This document shows, one piece after another, positions 35,151 through 42,652 of a stretch of DNA of 42,652 bases. Where the stretch lies: positions 63,595-106,246 of the forward strand of contig NZ_KQ970824.1 of assembly GCF_001579645.1 (NCBI RefSeq). Direction: 5' to 3'. The DNA comes from Streptococcus infantis. GTDB lineage: Bacteria > Bacillota > Bacilli > Lactobacillales > Streptococcaceae. Each line of letters opens with the position of its first letter. Position 1 is the stretch's first letter. The translations under genes and the position numbers were made by a program. The notes below the pieces were generated by a model. That model did no database searches, had not been told where the DNA came from, and saw only the letters and a program-made list of their open reading frames with translations.

Positions 35151-35285
35151 ATGCTGACGGTAGAAGAAAAAAATTTTTTAGACCACTATAAAAATGCTTC
35201 CTATCATCGTTTTTATGAGATTGAACGCTTCGCTAGTCTCTGTCAAAAGTTAGACAAATGGCCACCACAGGCTGACAAGCTTTAG
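35151..35285 (+). CDS. 44-residue protein, possibly competence-induced (Ccs4-like)
   Basis: A short ORF, MLTVEEKNFLDHYKNASYHR then FYEIERFASLCQKLDKWPP and QADKL, preceded by AAAAGGAGG at 35135-35143 (7 bases from ATG 35151). It is soluble and mostly helical by composition. Position and the sigma-X-like box suggest the pneumococcal Ccs4 gene; this rests on memory of the gene order, not on a sequence match. The -35 box of the next gene lies inside its 3' end. Confidence 0.6.
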   Translation: MLTVEEKNFLDHYKNASYHRFYEIERFASLCQKLDKWPPQADKL

Positions 35286-35300
35286 ACTTTTTGATATACT
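35272..35300 (+). promoter_or_regulatory. Promoter of the large membrane protein gene
   Basis: CTGACA (35272-35277), 17-base spacer, TATACT (35295-35300) with TGA just before it (extended -10). Confidence 0.75.
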
Positions 35301-35329
35301 AGAACAAATTAAAACATAGGAGAGAATGA

Positions 35330-36883
35330 ATGAACGTATATGGCAGATTAGAAGAGGAACCAACTCCATCTTGGACGGGAATTCAGGATGATTTAGTTGG
35401 GAGAGAGGAGCGCTTCGAGGATGAACCAAGTTCATTTGCTCCCTTACCATTATTTAAGATCCTAATCTGGAGCACTCTAGTTGTACTTGTATCTGTAGTT
35501 CTTCCTTTTTTGCTAGGACTAACTAGCCCAGAGCAGGCACAAGATTTTTATATGGGATGGGCGATGCACCAGGGGGGAGATATCTACACAGACTATTTTG
35601 GAACGAGTGGTCTTCTCTATTACTTTTTACAGTATCTAAGCAAGGGTAGTATTTTGTTTGCAGCCTTTACTTGGCTTGCTCTAGTGGGTGCTGGGATTTT
35701 TCTTTTCCGTTCAACTTATACCTTGACGGAGGAGAACAAGCAGTCGCAACAAGTGTTGACCATCTTTTATCTTCTTGTTGGAGGACTTAGCTTTGGCGGT
35801 GGTTATGCCACCATTTTGGCCCTTCCATTCCTGTTTTACGCTCTTAGTTTAGTAACAAGGTATTTGTTAGAGTATAATCATGACAAAGGTTTCGTGCGTA
35901 TCGGGATTAGCCTGGCTCTAGCATTTTTCTTCGCCCCTCTCGTCACAACTTTATATGCTCTAGTCTTATTCTTTGCTTTGTTAGCCTTTAATATTGGGCG
36001 TGGTCGCTTGGCTCATGGGCTCTATCAATTCTTTGCAGCTGGTCTTGGGTTCTCACTTTTCTTTTATCCAATTGGTTACTATACGGCTTATAACGGGAGT
36101 TTCGGGAATGCTATTAGTCAAATTCTCTATCCAGTAGATAGTTTGAAGTTTATGTCCAATCCAGCCTTGCTGGACAACCTCCTTTTTTATGGATTATTAA
36201 CAATTGGTCTTGGAGGATTGAAATTCGTATTTACAGGACTTTTCCAGTCTAAACCAAGCAAGCAATATGTCTTATCTATTTTTTCTTCAGTAGCTATCCT
36301 ATTGTTAGCAGGTTTGGAAATTTTCTCTACTGAACCGATCCATGGAAGTCGTCTAGCTACTTTTCTTCCTTTCTTGTCCATTCTTCTATTGACTCACATT
36401 CGAACTGGGAAATTAGAAGGAGCCAATCGCCGTAGAAGACATCGAGAAGTACCTTCAATATGGGCAATATTTCTTCAGGGTAATGTCTATTTGCCGATTT
36501 TAGCTTTGGCCTACCTATTTTTGGCTCCTCTGGTCGCCCGTTATGTTCTTCACTCAGAACAATATCAAGAACGAACTCGTATCGAAACTACGGTTAAAGG
36601 ACAAACACAGGCAACAGATCGTATTTATATATGGGATGATCTTACTAATGGTTATAAGACTAGTGAACGTTTAGCAGCTAGTCAGTTGCTATCACCAAAA
36701 TTATATACTGGCCTTGATGCAAATCGTAACAAACTTGTTAATGATTTACGTGATAATCAGCCTAAAATGATTGTGGTCAATACCAAAACAGCTCTGTGGA
36801 CAGAAGTAGAACAGCTTCTGGCAGAAAGTTATCAACCAGTTCAAAGTGAATTCAAAGACTTTAAACTTTACAAATTAAAATAA
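35330..36883 (+). CDS. Multi-pass membrane protein (GT-C-like)
   Basis: A 517-residue protein with an acidic soluble N terminus (residues 1-40), some 10-11 membrane helices, and a soluble C-terminal tail of about 110 residues (from TRIETTVKGQ). The first loop DFYMGWAMHQGGDIYTDYFG resembles the acidic loop of GT-C membrane glycosyltransferases, though no proof of function is visible; pneumococcal relatives have been labelled a carotene oxygenase, which is unlikely. ATG 35330 follows GGAGAG; an ATG four bases earlier is out of frame. Confidence 0.8.
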   Translation: MNVYGRLEEEPTPSWTGIQDDLVGREERFEDEPSSFAPLPLFKILIWSTLVVLVSVVLPFLLGLTSPEQAQDFYMGWAMHQGGDIYTDYFGTSGLLYYFLQYLSKGSILFAAFTWLALVGAGIFLFRSTYTLTEENKQSQQVLTIFYLLVGGLSFGGGYATILALPFLFYALSLVTRYLLEYNHDKGFVRIGISLALAFFFAPLVTTLYALVLFFALLAFNIGRGRLAHGLYQFFAAGLGFSLFFYPIGYYTAYNGSFGNAISQILYPVDSLKFMSNPALLDNLLFYGLLTIGLGGLKFVFTGLFQSKPSKQYVLSIFSSVAILLLAGLEIFSTEPIHGSRLATFLPFLSILLLTHIRTGKLEGANRRRRHREVPSIWAIFLQGNVYLPILALAYLFLAPLVARYVLHSEQYQERTRIETTVKGQTQATDRIYIWDDLTNGYKTSERLAASQLLSPKLYTGLDANRNKLVNDLRDNQPKMIVVNTKTALWTEVEQLLAESYQPVQSEFKDFKLYKLK

Positions 36884-36886
36884 AAT

Positions 36887-36950
36887 AATCAATATCTAGT
36901 GTAAATTTTATGAAAATATGAATTTTGATACTAGATATTGATTTTTATTT
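36887..36950 (+). terminator. Terminator with a 14-bp stem before nrdD
   Basis: AATCAATATCTAGT (36887-36900) pairs perfectly with ACTAGATATTGATT (36930-36943), then TTTATTTTT. Its right arm overlaps the likely -35 of nrdD. Confidence 0.75.
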
Positions 36951-36965
36951 TTATAGTGATATAAT
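36938..36965 (+). promoter_or_regulatory. Promoter of the nrdD operon
   Basis: TTGATT (36938-36943), 16-base spacer, extended -10 TGATATAAT (TATAAT 36960-36965). I see no clear pair of NrdR boxes. Confidence 0.7.
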
Positions 36966-37001
36966 ACTTTAAGAAAGAATATTTAAGAAAAGAGCCTGGA
37001 T

Positions 37002-39209
37002 ATGATTGTATTGGAAGAGAAAACAAACCCTGATCCAACCTTATTTGTTGAAAAGCGCGACGGTAGACGCGTCATTTTTGATGTAGACAAGATTGACAAA
37101 GCCTTGCATAAGGCTGCGGAAAAAGTCATGGATGTAACCCCCTTGGTCGAAAAGCGTCTTAATACTCTAGTTGAACGTATTGTAGAAGAGATTCATAGTC
37201 GCTTTCCTCAAGGTGTAAAAATCTATGAAATCCAAAATATCGTAGAACATGAGTTATTGGAAGCTAAAGAATATGCCTTGGCAGAGGAATATATCACTTA
37301 CCGAACTCAAAGGGATTTTGAGCGCTCAAAAGCAACAGATATCAACTTCAGTATCCATAAACTTCTCAACAAAGACCAGGCAGTTGTCAATGAGAATGCT
37401 AATAAAGATAGTGATGTTTTTAATACCCAGCGTGATTTGACGGCGGGGATTGTTGGGAAATCAATCGGTCTTCAAATGCTTCCTAAGCATGTGGCTAATG
37501 CCCACCAAAAAGGGGATATCCACTATCACGATTTGGACTATAGCCCTTACACTCCGATGACCAACTGCTGTCTGATTGATTTCAAGGGCATGTTGGAAAA
37601 TGGTTTTAAGATTGGGAATGCTGAGGTAGAGAGTCCTAAGTCTATTCAGACTGCGACTGCTCAGATATCGCAAATCATCGCCAACGTCGCATCTAGTCAG
37701 TATGGAGGATGTTCAGCAGACCGTATTGATGAAGTTTTGGCTCCTTATGCAGAGAAAAATTACCAAAAACACCTTAAAGATGCAGAGGAATGGGTCCTAG
37801 CTGATAAACGCGAAGAATATGCTTGGAAGAAAACCCAAAAAGACATCTATGATGCTATGCAATCATTGGAGTATGAAATCAATACCCTCTTCACTTCAAA
37901 TGGGCAAACACCCTTTACTTCCCTTGGTTTCGGTCTAGGAACCAATCGTTTTGAACGCGAAATTCAAAAGGCAATCCTGAACATTAGAATCAAAGGGTTA
38001 GGTTCAGAACACCGCACAGCTATCTTCCCTAAACTCATCTTCACTCTTAAAAGAGGACTTAACTTGGAGGAAGGCTCACCTAACTACGATATCAAGCAGT
38101 TGGCCCTTGAGTGTGCAACTAAGCGCATGTATCCAGATGTCTTGTCTTATGATAAGATTATTGAGTTGACAGGTTCTTTCAAGGTTCCGATGGGATGTCG
38201 TTCATTCCTTCAAGGATGGAAGGATGAAAATGGAGTAGAAGTCAATTCTGGTCGTATGAACCTAGGTGTGGTAACAGTCAATCTTCCTCGTATCGCCCTC
38301 GAGTCTGAAGGCGACCTGAACAAGTTCTGGGAAATCTTCAATGAGCGGATGAATATCGCTGAAGATGCTCTAGTTTATCGTGTGGAAAGAACCAAGGAAG
38401 CCACTCCAGCTAATGCGCCTATCCTTTATCAATACGGAGCCTTCGGACGTCGTCTTGGTAAGGAAGAAAGTGTTGACGAGCTCTTTAAGAATCGCCGTGC
38501 TACTGTTTCGCTTGGCTACATTGGACTTTATGAAGTAGCGACAGTCTTCTTTGGCAACAATTGGGAAACCAATCCAGAAGCTAAAGAATTCACCCTTGAT
38601 ATCATTCGAGATATGAAACATCGAGTAGAAGAGTGGTCAGACCAATACGGTTACCACTTCTCAATCTACTCAACACCATCTGAAAGTTTAACAGACCGCT
38701 TCTGTCGCCTGGATACAGAGAAATTCGGTTCTATTCCAGATATAACGGATAAAGAGTACTACACCAATTCCTTCCATTATGATGTCCGTAAGAATCCAAC
38801 ACCGTTTGAAAAATTAGATTTTGAAAAGGTCTATCCAGAAGCGGGTGCATCAGGTGGCTTTATCCACTACTGTGAGTATCCGGTTCTTCAACAAAATCCA
38901 AAGGCCTTGGAAGCTGTTTGGGACTATGCTTATGATCGTGTAGGTTATCTAGGAACTAATACTCCGATTGATCGTTGCTACAAGTGTGATTTTGAAGGAG
39001 ATTTTGATCCAACTGAGAGAGGCTTTGCTTGTCCCAACTGTGGCAATAGTGATCCTAAAACAGTAGATGTTGTTAAACGGACCTGTGGCTATCTAGGAAA
39101 TCCGCAAGCTCGTCCGATGGTTAACGGACGTCACAAGGAAATTGCTGCGCGTGTGAAACACATGAACGGTTCTACTATCAAAGCAGCAGGACATGAAGTA
39201 AGAAATTAG
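37002..39209 (+). CDS. nrdD: Anaerobic ribonucleoside-triphosphate reductase (class III)
   Basis: A 735-residue glycyl-radical enzyme. An ATP-cone allosteric domain lies at about residues 10-100 (VEKRDGRRVIFDVDKIDKAL), followed by the catalytic barrel (NVASSQYGGCSADRIDE). The zinc site has CYKC (about 659-662) and CPNC (about 676-679), and the glycyl radical loop RTCGYLG has Gly696. It makes dNTPs without oxygen, activated by NrdG, encoded three genes downstream. First gene of the operon; ribosome site is modest. Confidence 0.97.
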   Translation: MIVLEEKTNPDPTLFVEKRDGRRVIFDVDKIDKALHKAAEKVMDVTPLVEKRLNTLVERIVEEIHSRFPQGVKIYEIQNIVEHELLEAKEYALAEEYITYRTQRDFERSKATDINFSIHKLLNKDQAVVNENANKDSDVFNTQRDLTAGIVGKSIGLQMLPKHVANAHQKGDIHYHDLDYSPYTPMTNCCLIDFKGMLENGFKIGNAEVESPKSIQTATAQISQIIANVASSQYGGCSADRIDEVLAPYAEKNYQKHLKDAEEWVLADKREEYAWKKTQKDIYDAMQSLEYEINTLFTSNGQTPFTSLGFGLGTNRFEREIQKAILNIRIKGLGSEHRTAIFPKLIFTLKRGLNLEEGSPNYDIKQLALECATKRMYPDVLSYDKIIELTGSFKVPMGCRSFLQGWKDENGVEVNSGRMNLGVVTVNLPRIALESEGDLNKFWEIFNERMNIAEDALVYRVERTKEATPANAPILYQYGAFGRRLGKEESVDELFKNRRATVSLGYIGLYEVATVFFGNNWETNPEAKEFTLDIIRDMKHRVEEWSDQYGYHFSIYSTPSESLTDRFCRLDTEKFGSIPDITDKEYYTNSFHYDVRKNPTPFEKLDFEKVYPEAGASGGFIHYCEYPVLQQNPKALEAVWDYAYDRVGYLGTNTPIDRCYKCDFEGDFDPTERGFACPNCGNSDPKTVDVVKRTCGYLGNPQARPMVNGRHKEIAARVKHMNGSTIKAAGHEVRN

Positions 39210-39220
39210 AAAGAGATAGC

Positions 39221-39361
39221 ATGGGAAAATATCAATTAGATGATAAGGGCAAGGCCTTGGTTCAACGATTCCACGAAAAACATTCAAAGGGTGGAGTCAA
39301 TAAAAAAGACCGAGTGGCTAGCCTAAGAGAGCAATTTTTAAATAAGAATAAAAAAAAGTGA
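39221..39361 (+). CDS. 46-residue basic protein of the nrd operon
   Basis: A short ORF MGKYQLDDKGKALVQRFHEK then HSKGGVNKKDRVASLREQF ending LNKNKKK, 11 bases after the nrdD stop, with AAAGAG as ribosome site. It is basic and probably helical. A small gene stands at the same place in pneumococcus (SP_0203, from memory), so it is likely real. Its function is unknown; its last codons form part of the following hairpin. Confidence 0.75.
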   Translation: MGKYQLDDKGKALVQRFHEKHSKGGVNKKDRVASLREQFLNKNKKK

Positions 39362-39380
39362 GAGTCCGCTCTCGCTTTTC
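39356..39380 (+). terminator. Hairpin with T run inside the nrd operon
   Basis: AAGTGAGAG (39356-39364), loop TCCG, CTCTCGCTT (39369-39377, one G-U), then TTC. It may lower expression of the genes behind it. Confidence 0.7.
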
Positions 39381-39398
39381 TCTTAGTTGGAGGTGAAA

Positions 39399-39899
39399 AT
39401 GATACTACGCAGACCAAGATTAGCAGATAAAGAAACAGTTTTAGAGATGATGGCAGAGTTTGAAAAGAGCCAATCAGCCCACGATGGCGGCTTTTGGGAT
39501 ACTGAGAACTTTGACTACGAAAAGTGGTTGGAAACTAACCATAATAAAGAAATGGGAATAAATTTGCCTGAAAATCGCGTTCCATCAATTCAGTTCGTAT
39601 TGTTTGATAAATCAGGCCATGCTTTAGGTTTTTTGAATCTACGGCTGAGACTAAATGAGGGCTTGCTGAATCATGCTGGCCATATTGGCTATTCCATCCG
39701 ACCGTCTGAAAGAGGCAAGGGCTACGCCAAAGAGTCCCTCCGACAAGGTCTACAAATTGCTAAGGAAAAGAATATCAAACGAGCGCTTGTGACTTGTAGC
39801 ACGGAAAATCCTGCCAGCCGAGCTGTTATCTTAGCTAACGGCGGTGTCTATGAGGATGTTCGTAATGGAACGGAGCGCTATTGGATAGAGTTGGAGTAG
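39399..39899 (+). CDS. GNAT-family acetyltransferase
   Basis: A 166-residue N-acetyltransferase. The acetyl-CoA loop is seen as SIRPSERGKGYAKESLRQGL, with LVTCSTENPASRAVILANGG as the next conserved region. The acceptor is unknown. ATG 39399 follows GGAGGTGAAA directly; an upstream in-frame TTG at 39387 would sit before the ribosome site. It stands between nrdD and nrdG, as in pneumococcus, and ends 4 bases before nrdG. Confidence 0.88.
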   Translation: MILRRPRLADKETVLEMMAEFEKSQSAHDGGFWDTENFDYEKWLETNHNKEMGINLPENRVPSIQFVLFDKSGHALGFLNLRLRLNEGLLNHAGHIGYSIRPSERGKGYAKESLRQGLQIAKEKNIKRALVTCSTENPASRAVILANGGVYEDVRNGTERYWIELE

Positions 39900-39903
39900 A
39901 AGG

Positions 39904-40500
39904 ATGACATGGAATACACCAAAGCCTGGCGAGTGGAAAAGTGAAGAACTCAGTCAGGGGCGCATCATTGACTATAAGGCTTTTAACTTTGTCGATGGAG
40001 AGGGAGTGCGCAACTCCCTTTACGTATCAGGTTGTATGTTTCACTGTGAGGGCTGTTACAACGTAGCGACCTGGTCTTTCAATGCTGGTATCCCATATAC
40101 GCCAGAGTTAGAAGAACAAATCATGGCAGATCTTGCCCAACCCTATGTTCAAGGATTGACTTTATTAGGAGGAGAACCTTTCCTCAATACAGGAATCCTC
40201 TTGCCTCTCGTGAAACGTATACGGAAAGAATTGCCAGAAAAAGATATCTGGTCATGGACGGGATACACATGGGAAGAGATGATGTTGGAGACACCTGATA
40301 AACTGGAGCTTTTGTCGCTGATTGACATCCTTGTCGATGGTCGTTATGATCGAACTAAGAGAAATCTTATGCTCCAGTTCCGAGGCTCTTCTAATCAGCG
40401 GATTATCGATGTGCAAAAATCTCTGCAAAGTGGGCAGGTAGTGATTTGGGACAAGCTTAACGATGGAAAAGAAAGCTATGAACAGGTGAAGAGAGAATGA
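39904..40500 (+). CDS. nrdG: Anaerobic ribonucleotide reductase activating enzyme
   Basis: A 198-residue radical-SAM protein with the 4Fe-4S motif CMFHCEGC (Cys44, Cys48, Cys51) and the SAM-binding GGEPF. It generates the glycyl radical on NrdD. ATG 39904 lies 4 bases behind the GNAT stop. Its stop overlaps the next ATG (ATGA). Confidence 0.96.
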   Translation: MTWNTPKPGEWKSEELSQGRIIDYKAFNFVDGEGVRNSLYVSGCMFHCEGCYNVATWSFNAGIPYTPELEEQIMADLAQPYVQGLTLLGGEPFLNTGILLPLVKRIRKELPEKDIWSWTGYTWEEMMLETPDKLELLSLIDILVDGRYDRTKRNLMLQFRGSSNQRIIDVQKSLQSGQVVIWDKLNDGKESYEQVKRE

Positions 40501-41120
40501 AGAAAAAAGAGTTAGTAGAAAGACTAGTATCAGAAATAGAGTCTGGAAAAGTAAAAACGCTCGGTATTTACGGTCATGGGGCTTCAGGTAAATCAACTTT
40601 TACTCAAGAATTGTACCAAGAACTTGATTTCAAAAAGGTAAATTTACTAGAGACAGATCCCTATATTACTTCGGAACGACATTTAGTGGTACCTAAAGAG
40701 ACACCGGACCAAAAGGTGACAGCATGTTTACCAGTAGCGCATGAGCTAGCAAGTTTACAAAGAGATATCCTCGCTTTGCAGGCAGGTATGGATGTCTTGA
40801 CAATAGAAGAACCTTGGAAGGCTAGTGAGGTCTTATCGGGAGCAAAACCAATTCTGATAGTCGAAGGGATGTCTGTGGGTTTTCTGCCCAAGGAACTCTT
40901 TGACAAAACCATTTGTTTCTACACGGATGAGGAGACCGAATTAAAAAGGCGACTAGCTCGAGATACGACTGTGAGAAATCGGGATACAAAATTTATATTG
41001 GCTAGTCAGCAGATGAGACGGATGCAGTATCTACAATACTATAAAGAAACCGAATCAAGAGCAGATATCTTGATAGATCAATCAGATGATAAATTTCAAA
41101 TTAAAACTAAGATTATATAG
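40497..41120 (+). CDS. P-loop kinase, uridine-kinase-like
   Basis: A 207-residue protein with Walker A GHGASGKSTF at about residue 26 and an acidic strand ILIVEGMSVGF as likely Walker B. The layout resembles uridine/phosphoribulokinase-type kinases. The substrate is not known. Start overlaps the nrdG stop by four bases, so it is the last gene of the nrd operon. No terminator is evident in the AT-rich 41121-41220 stretch. Confidence 0.82.
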   Translation: MKKKELVERLVSEIESGKVKTLGIYGHGASGKSTFTQELYQELDFKKVNLLETDPYITSERHLVVPKETPDQKVTACLPVAHELASLQRDILALQAGMDVLTIEEPWKASEVLSGAKPILIVEGMSVGFLPKELFDKTICFYTDEETELKRRLARDTTVRNRDTKFILASQQMRRMQYLQYYKETESRADILIDQSDDKFQIKTKII

Positions 41121-41220
41121 AAGAAAAGTCAGATAATCCAGCATTTAAATATGCAAATTCATTAAAATGGAATAAGAAAACAGTTTCATCTAAAAAATTA
41201 AAAAAATCCTGTCAAATCCC

Positions 41221-41249
41221 TTGCAATCGCAGGGGCTTTGTGTTATTCT
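41221..41249 (+). promoter_or_regulatory. Promoter of the S10 ribosomal operon
   Basis: TTGCAA (41221-41226), 17-base spacer, TATTCT (41244-41249) preceded by TGT (extended -10). Transcription would begin near 41256, leaving a leader of about 130 bases. Confidence 0.7.
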
Positions 41250-41256
41250 ATTATGG

Positions 41257-41384
41257 TGCTGTAAATTACAGCTTTAGCTTTGATGCAAGAGGTTGCGACA
41301 CGCTCGGTTGCATTGCCACGCAACGCGCATCGGTTTTCTTGTGGAGCTAGCCTATTATCTTAAATAGACGAAAAGGAGAAAAAG
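41257..41384 (+). ncRNA. Structured 5' leader of the S10 operon
   Basis: The leader can fold: GCTGTAA/TTACAGC (41258-41272); GATGC (41282-41286) with GCATC (41327-41331) enclosing GGTTGCG (41291-41297) with CGCAAC (41319-41324). GTTGC occurs again at 41307-41311 and could pair with the same GCAAC, giving two competing folds. Ribosomal protein L4 controls S10 operons in some bacteria; whether it binds here is inference. Confidence 0.5.
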
Positions 41385-41693
41385 ATGGCAAACAAAAAAA
41401 TCCGTATCCGTTTGAAAGCTTACGAACACCGTACGCTTGACACAGCGGCTGCAAAAATCGTAGAATCAGCTACTCGTACAGGTGCAGAAGTTGCAGGTCC
41501 AATCCCACTTCCAACTGAGCGTAGCCTCTACACAATCATTCGTGCGACTCACAAATACAAAGACTCTCGCGAACAATTTGAAATGCGTACACACAAACGT
41601 TTGATCGATATCGTTAACCCAACTCAAAAAACAGTTGACGCTTTGATGAAATTGGATCTTCCAAGTGGTGTAAACGTAGAAATCAAACTTTAA
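41385..41693 (+). CDS. rpsJ: Ribosomal protein S10
   Basis: 102 residues, the usual length, with typical S10 sequence ([40 protein letters not shown]). It is part of the 30S subunit head and also the NusE factor of antitermination. AAAAGGAG precedes the ATG. It opens the S10 operon (rpsJ, rplC, rplD...). Codon use is that of a highly expressed gene. Confidence 0.99.
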   Translation: MANKKIRIRLKAYEHRTLDTAAAKIVESATRTGAEVAGPIPLPTERSLYTIIRATHKYKDSREQFEMRTHKRLIDIVNPTQKTVDALMKLDLPSGVNVEIKL

Positions 41694-41775
41694 TCTAAAG
41701 CTTGATAACTTGAGCATAAAAAACGCTCGTTAAAAACTTTTTGAATAAAAAATATAGAAAAGGAACTATTTTCTC

Positions 41776-42402
41776 ATGACAAAAGGAATCTTAGGGAAAA
41801 AAGTGGGAATGACTCAAATCTTCACTGAAGCTGGCGAATTGATCCCTGTAACAGTTATTGAAGCAACTCCAAACGTTGTTCTTCAAGTTAAAACTGTTGA
41901 AACAGACGGATACAACGCTATCCAAGTTGGTTTCGATGACAAACGCGAAGTATTGAGCAACAAACCTGCTAAAGGACATGTAGCAAAAGCTAACACGGCT
42001 CCTAAGCGCTTCATTCGTGAATTCAAAAACGTTGAAGGCTTGGAAGTTGGTGCTGAAATCACAGTTGAAACATTCGCAGCTGGAGACGTTGTTGACGTAA
42101 CTGGTACTTCTAAAGGTAAAGGTTTCCAAGGTGTTATCAAACGCCACGGACAATCACGTGGACCTATGGCTCACGGTTCTCGCTACCACCGTCGTCCAGG
42201 TTCTATGGGACCTGTTGCACCTAACCGCGTATTCAAAGGTAAAAACCTTGCAGGACGTATGGGTGGCGACCGTGTAACAATTCAAAACCTTGAAGTTGTA
42301 CAAGTTGTTCCAGAAAAGAACGTTATCCTTATCAAGGGTAACGTACCAGGTGCTAAGAAATCTCTTATCACTATCAAATCAGCAGTTAAAGCTGGTAAAT
42401 AA
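41776..42402 (+). CDS. rplC: Ribosomal protein L3
   Basis: 208 residues, with the opening [20 protein letters not shown] and the long basic loop [18 protein letters not shown] that reaches the peptidyl-transferase centre. Early assembly protein of the 50S subunit. It lies 82 bases behind rpsJ and 24 before rplD. Confidence 0.99.
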
Positions 42403-42426
42403 TAAGGAAAGGGGAATACAGTCAAA

Positions 42427-42652
42427 ATGGCAAATGTAACATTATTCGACCAAACTGGTAAACAAGCGGGCGAAGTTGTTCTTAACGATGCAATCTTTGG
42501 TATCGAACCAAACCAATCTGTTGTGTTTGATGTCATCATCAGCCAACGTGCTAGCCTTCGTCAAGGAACTCACGCTGTTAAAAACCGTTCAGCCGTTTCA
42601 GGTGGCGGACGCAAACCATGGCGTCAAAAAGGAACTGGACGTGCTCGTCAAG
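42427..42652 (+). CDS. rplD: Ribosomal protein L4, N-terminal part (cut by window edge)
   Basis: 75 complete codons from ATG 42427 to the window edge: [40 protein letters not shown] and [15 protein letters not shown], the start of the L4 loop that lines the exit tunnel. GGAAAGGGG lies upstream. The remainder is outside the window. Confidence 0.97.
   Translation, partial: MANVTLFDQTGKQAGEVVLNDAIFGIEPNQSVVFDVIISQRASLRQGTHAVKNRSAVSGGGRKPWRQKGTGRARQ

Overview
The window reads as chromosomal DNA of a mitis-group Streptococcus (S. mitis / S. oralis / S. pneumoniae relatives). The basis is low G+C, strong AGGAGG-type ribosome binding sites, near-pneumococcal proteins (MnmA, TrhO, MnmG, NrdD, GH125, GH20C), two copies of a short pneumococcal-type dispersed repeat (RUP-like), and a gene order that matches pneumococcal segments as I remember them: the SP_2141-2145 glycosidases, SP_0090-0107, SP_0118-0120 and SP_0200-0210. 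The species cannot be fixed from this window alone.

Layout. (1) 1-10.97 kb is one N-glycan utilisation block: a divergent GH92 mannosidase (cut by the window edge), GH125, GH38, a ROK sugar kinase, the GH20C hexosaminidase, then two ABC permeases and a lipoprotein (Ngt system) behind a promoter that carries a perfect cre site. No ATPase gene is present. (2) 11.0-13.85 kb: CPBP protease-like membrane protein, TrhO tRNA hydroxylase, and a cre-controlled protein of unknown function. (3) 13.9-16.9 kb, minus strand: an envelope-stress-like operon PadR - DUF1700 - DUF4097 - acidic membrane protein, with a clear promoter and candidate PadR operators. (4) 16.9-19.5 kb: an accessory cassette of two immunity-like genes, one with leucine-rich repeats, plus a decayed third leucine-rich gene. 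(5) 19.5-23.7 kb: an MFS exporter whose apparent start codon is ATA, diverging from a GT2 glycosyltransferase and a membrane nucleotide-sugar 4,6-dehydratase that together fit AATGal synthesis for teichoic acid. (6) 23.8-28.1 kb: repeat, two tandem DUF805 membrane proteins, HAD phosphatase, L-serine dehydratase (two subunits), secreted LysM protein. (7) 28.1-30.1 kb: an accessory, AT-rich island with an Rgg-type regulator, a divergent 37-residue membrane peptide not found by ordinary ORF length limits, and a run of small membrane proteins, one broken by a stop. (8) 30.1-35.1 kb: mnmA, marC-type gene, two Nudix genes and mnmG, then a RUP-like repeat. (9) 35.1-41.1 kb: a 44-residue ORF behind a candidate competence sigma-X box, a large membrane protein, and the anaerobic ribonucleotide reductase cluster nrdD - small ORF - GNAT - nrdG - kinase. 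(10) 41.2 kb to the end: the start of the S10 ribosomal protein operon (rpsJ, rplC, rplD) with a structured leader.

How genes cooperate. Host-type high-mannose and complex N-glycans would be imported by NgtS/NgtP1/NgtP2 using a shared ATPase encoded elsewhere, then trimmed inside the cell by GH20C (beta-hexosamine) and GH38, GH125 and GH92 (alpha-mannose); the ROK kinase would phosphorylate a released sugar. TrhO, MnmA and MnmG all modify the tRNA wobble uridine U34. The most unusual signals are the Rgg/small-peptide island, the decaying leucine-rich immunity-like cassette, the ATA start of the MFS gene, the paired repeats in the mnmA leader, and the candidate sigma-X box upstream of a tiny ORF.
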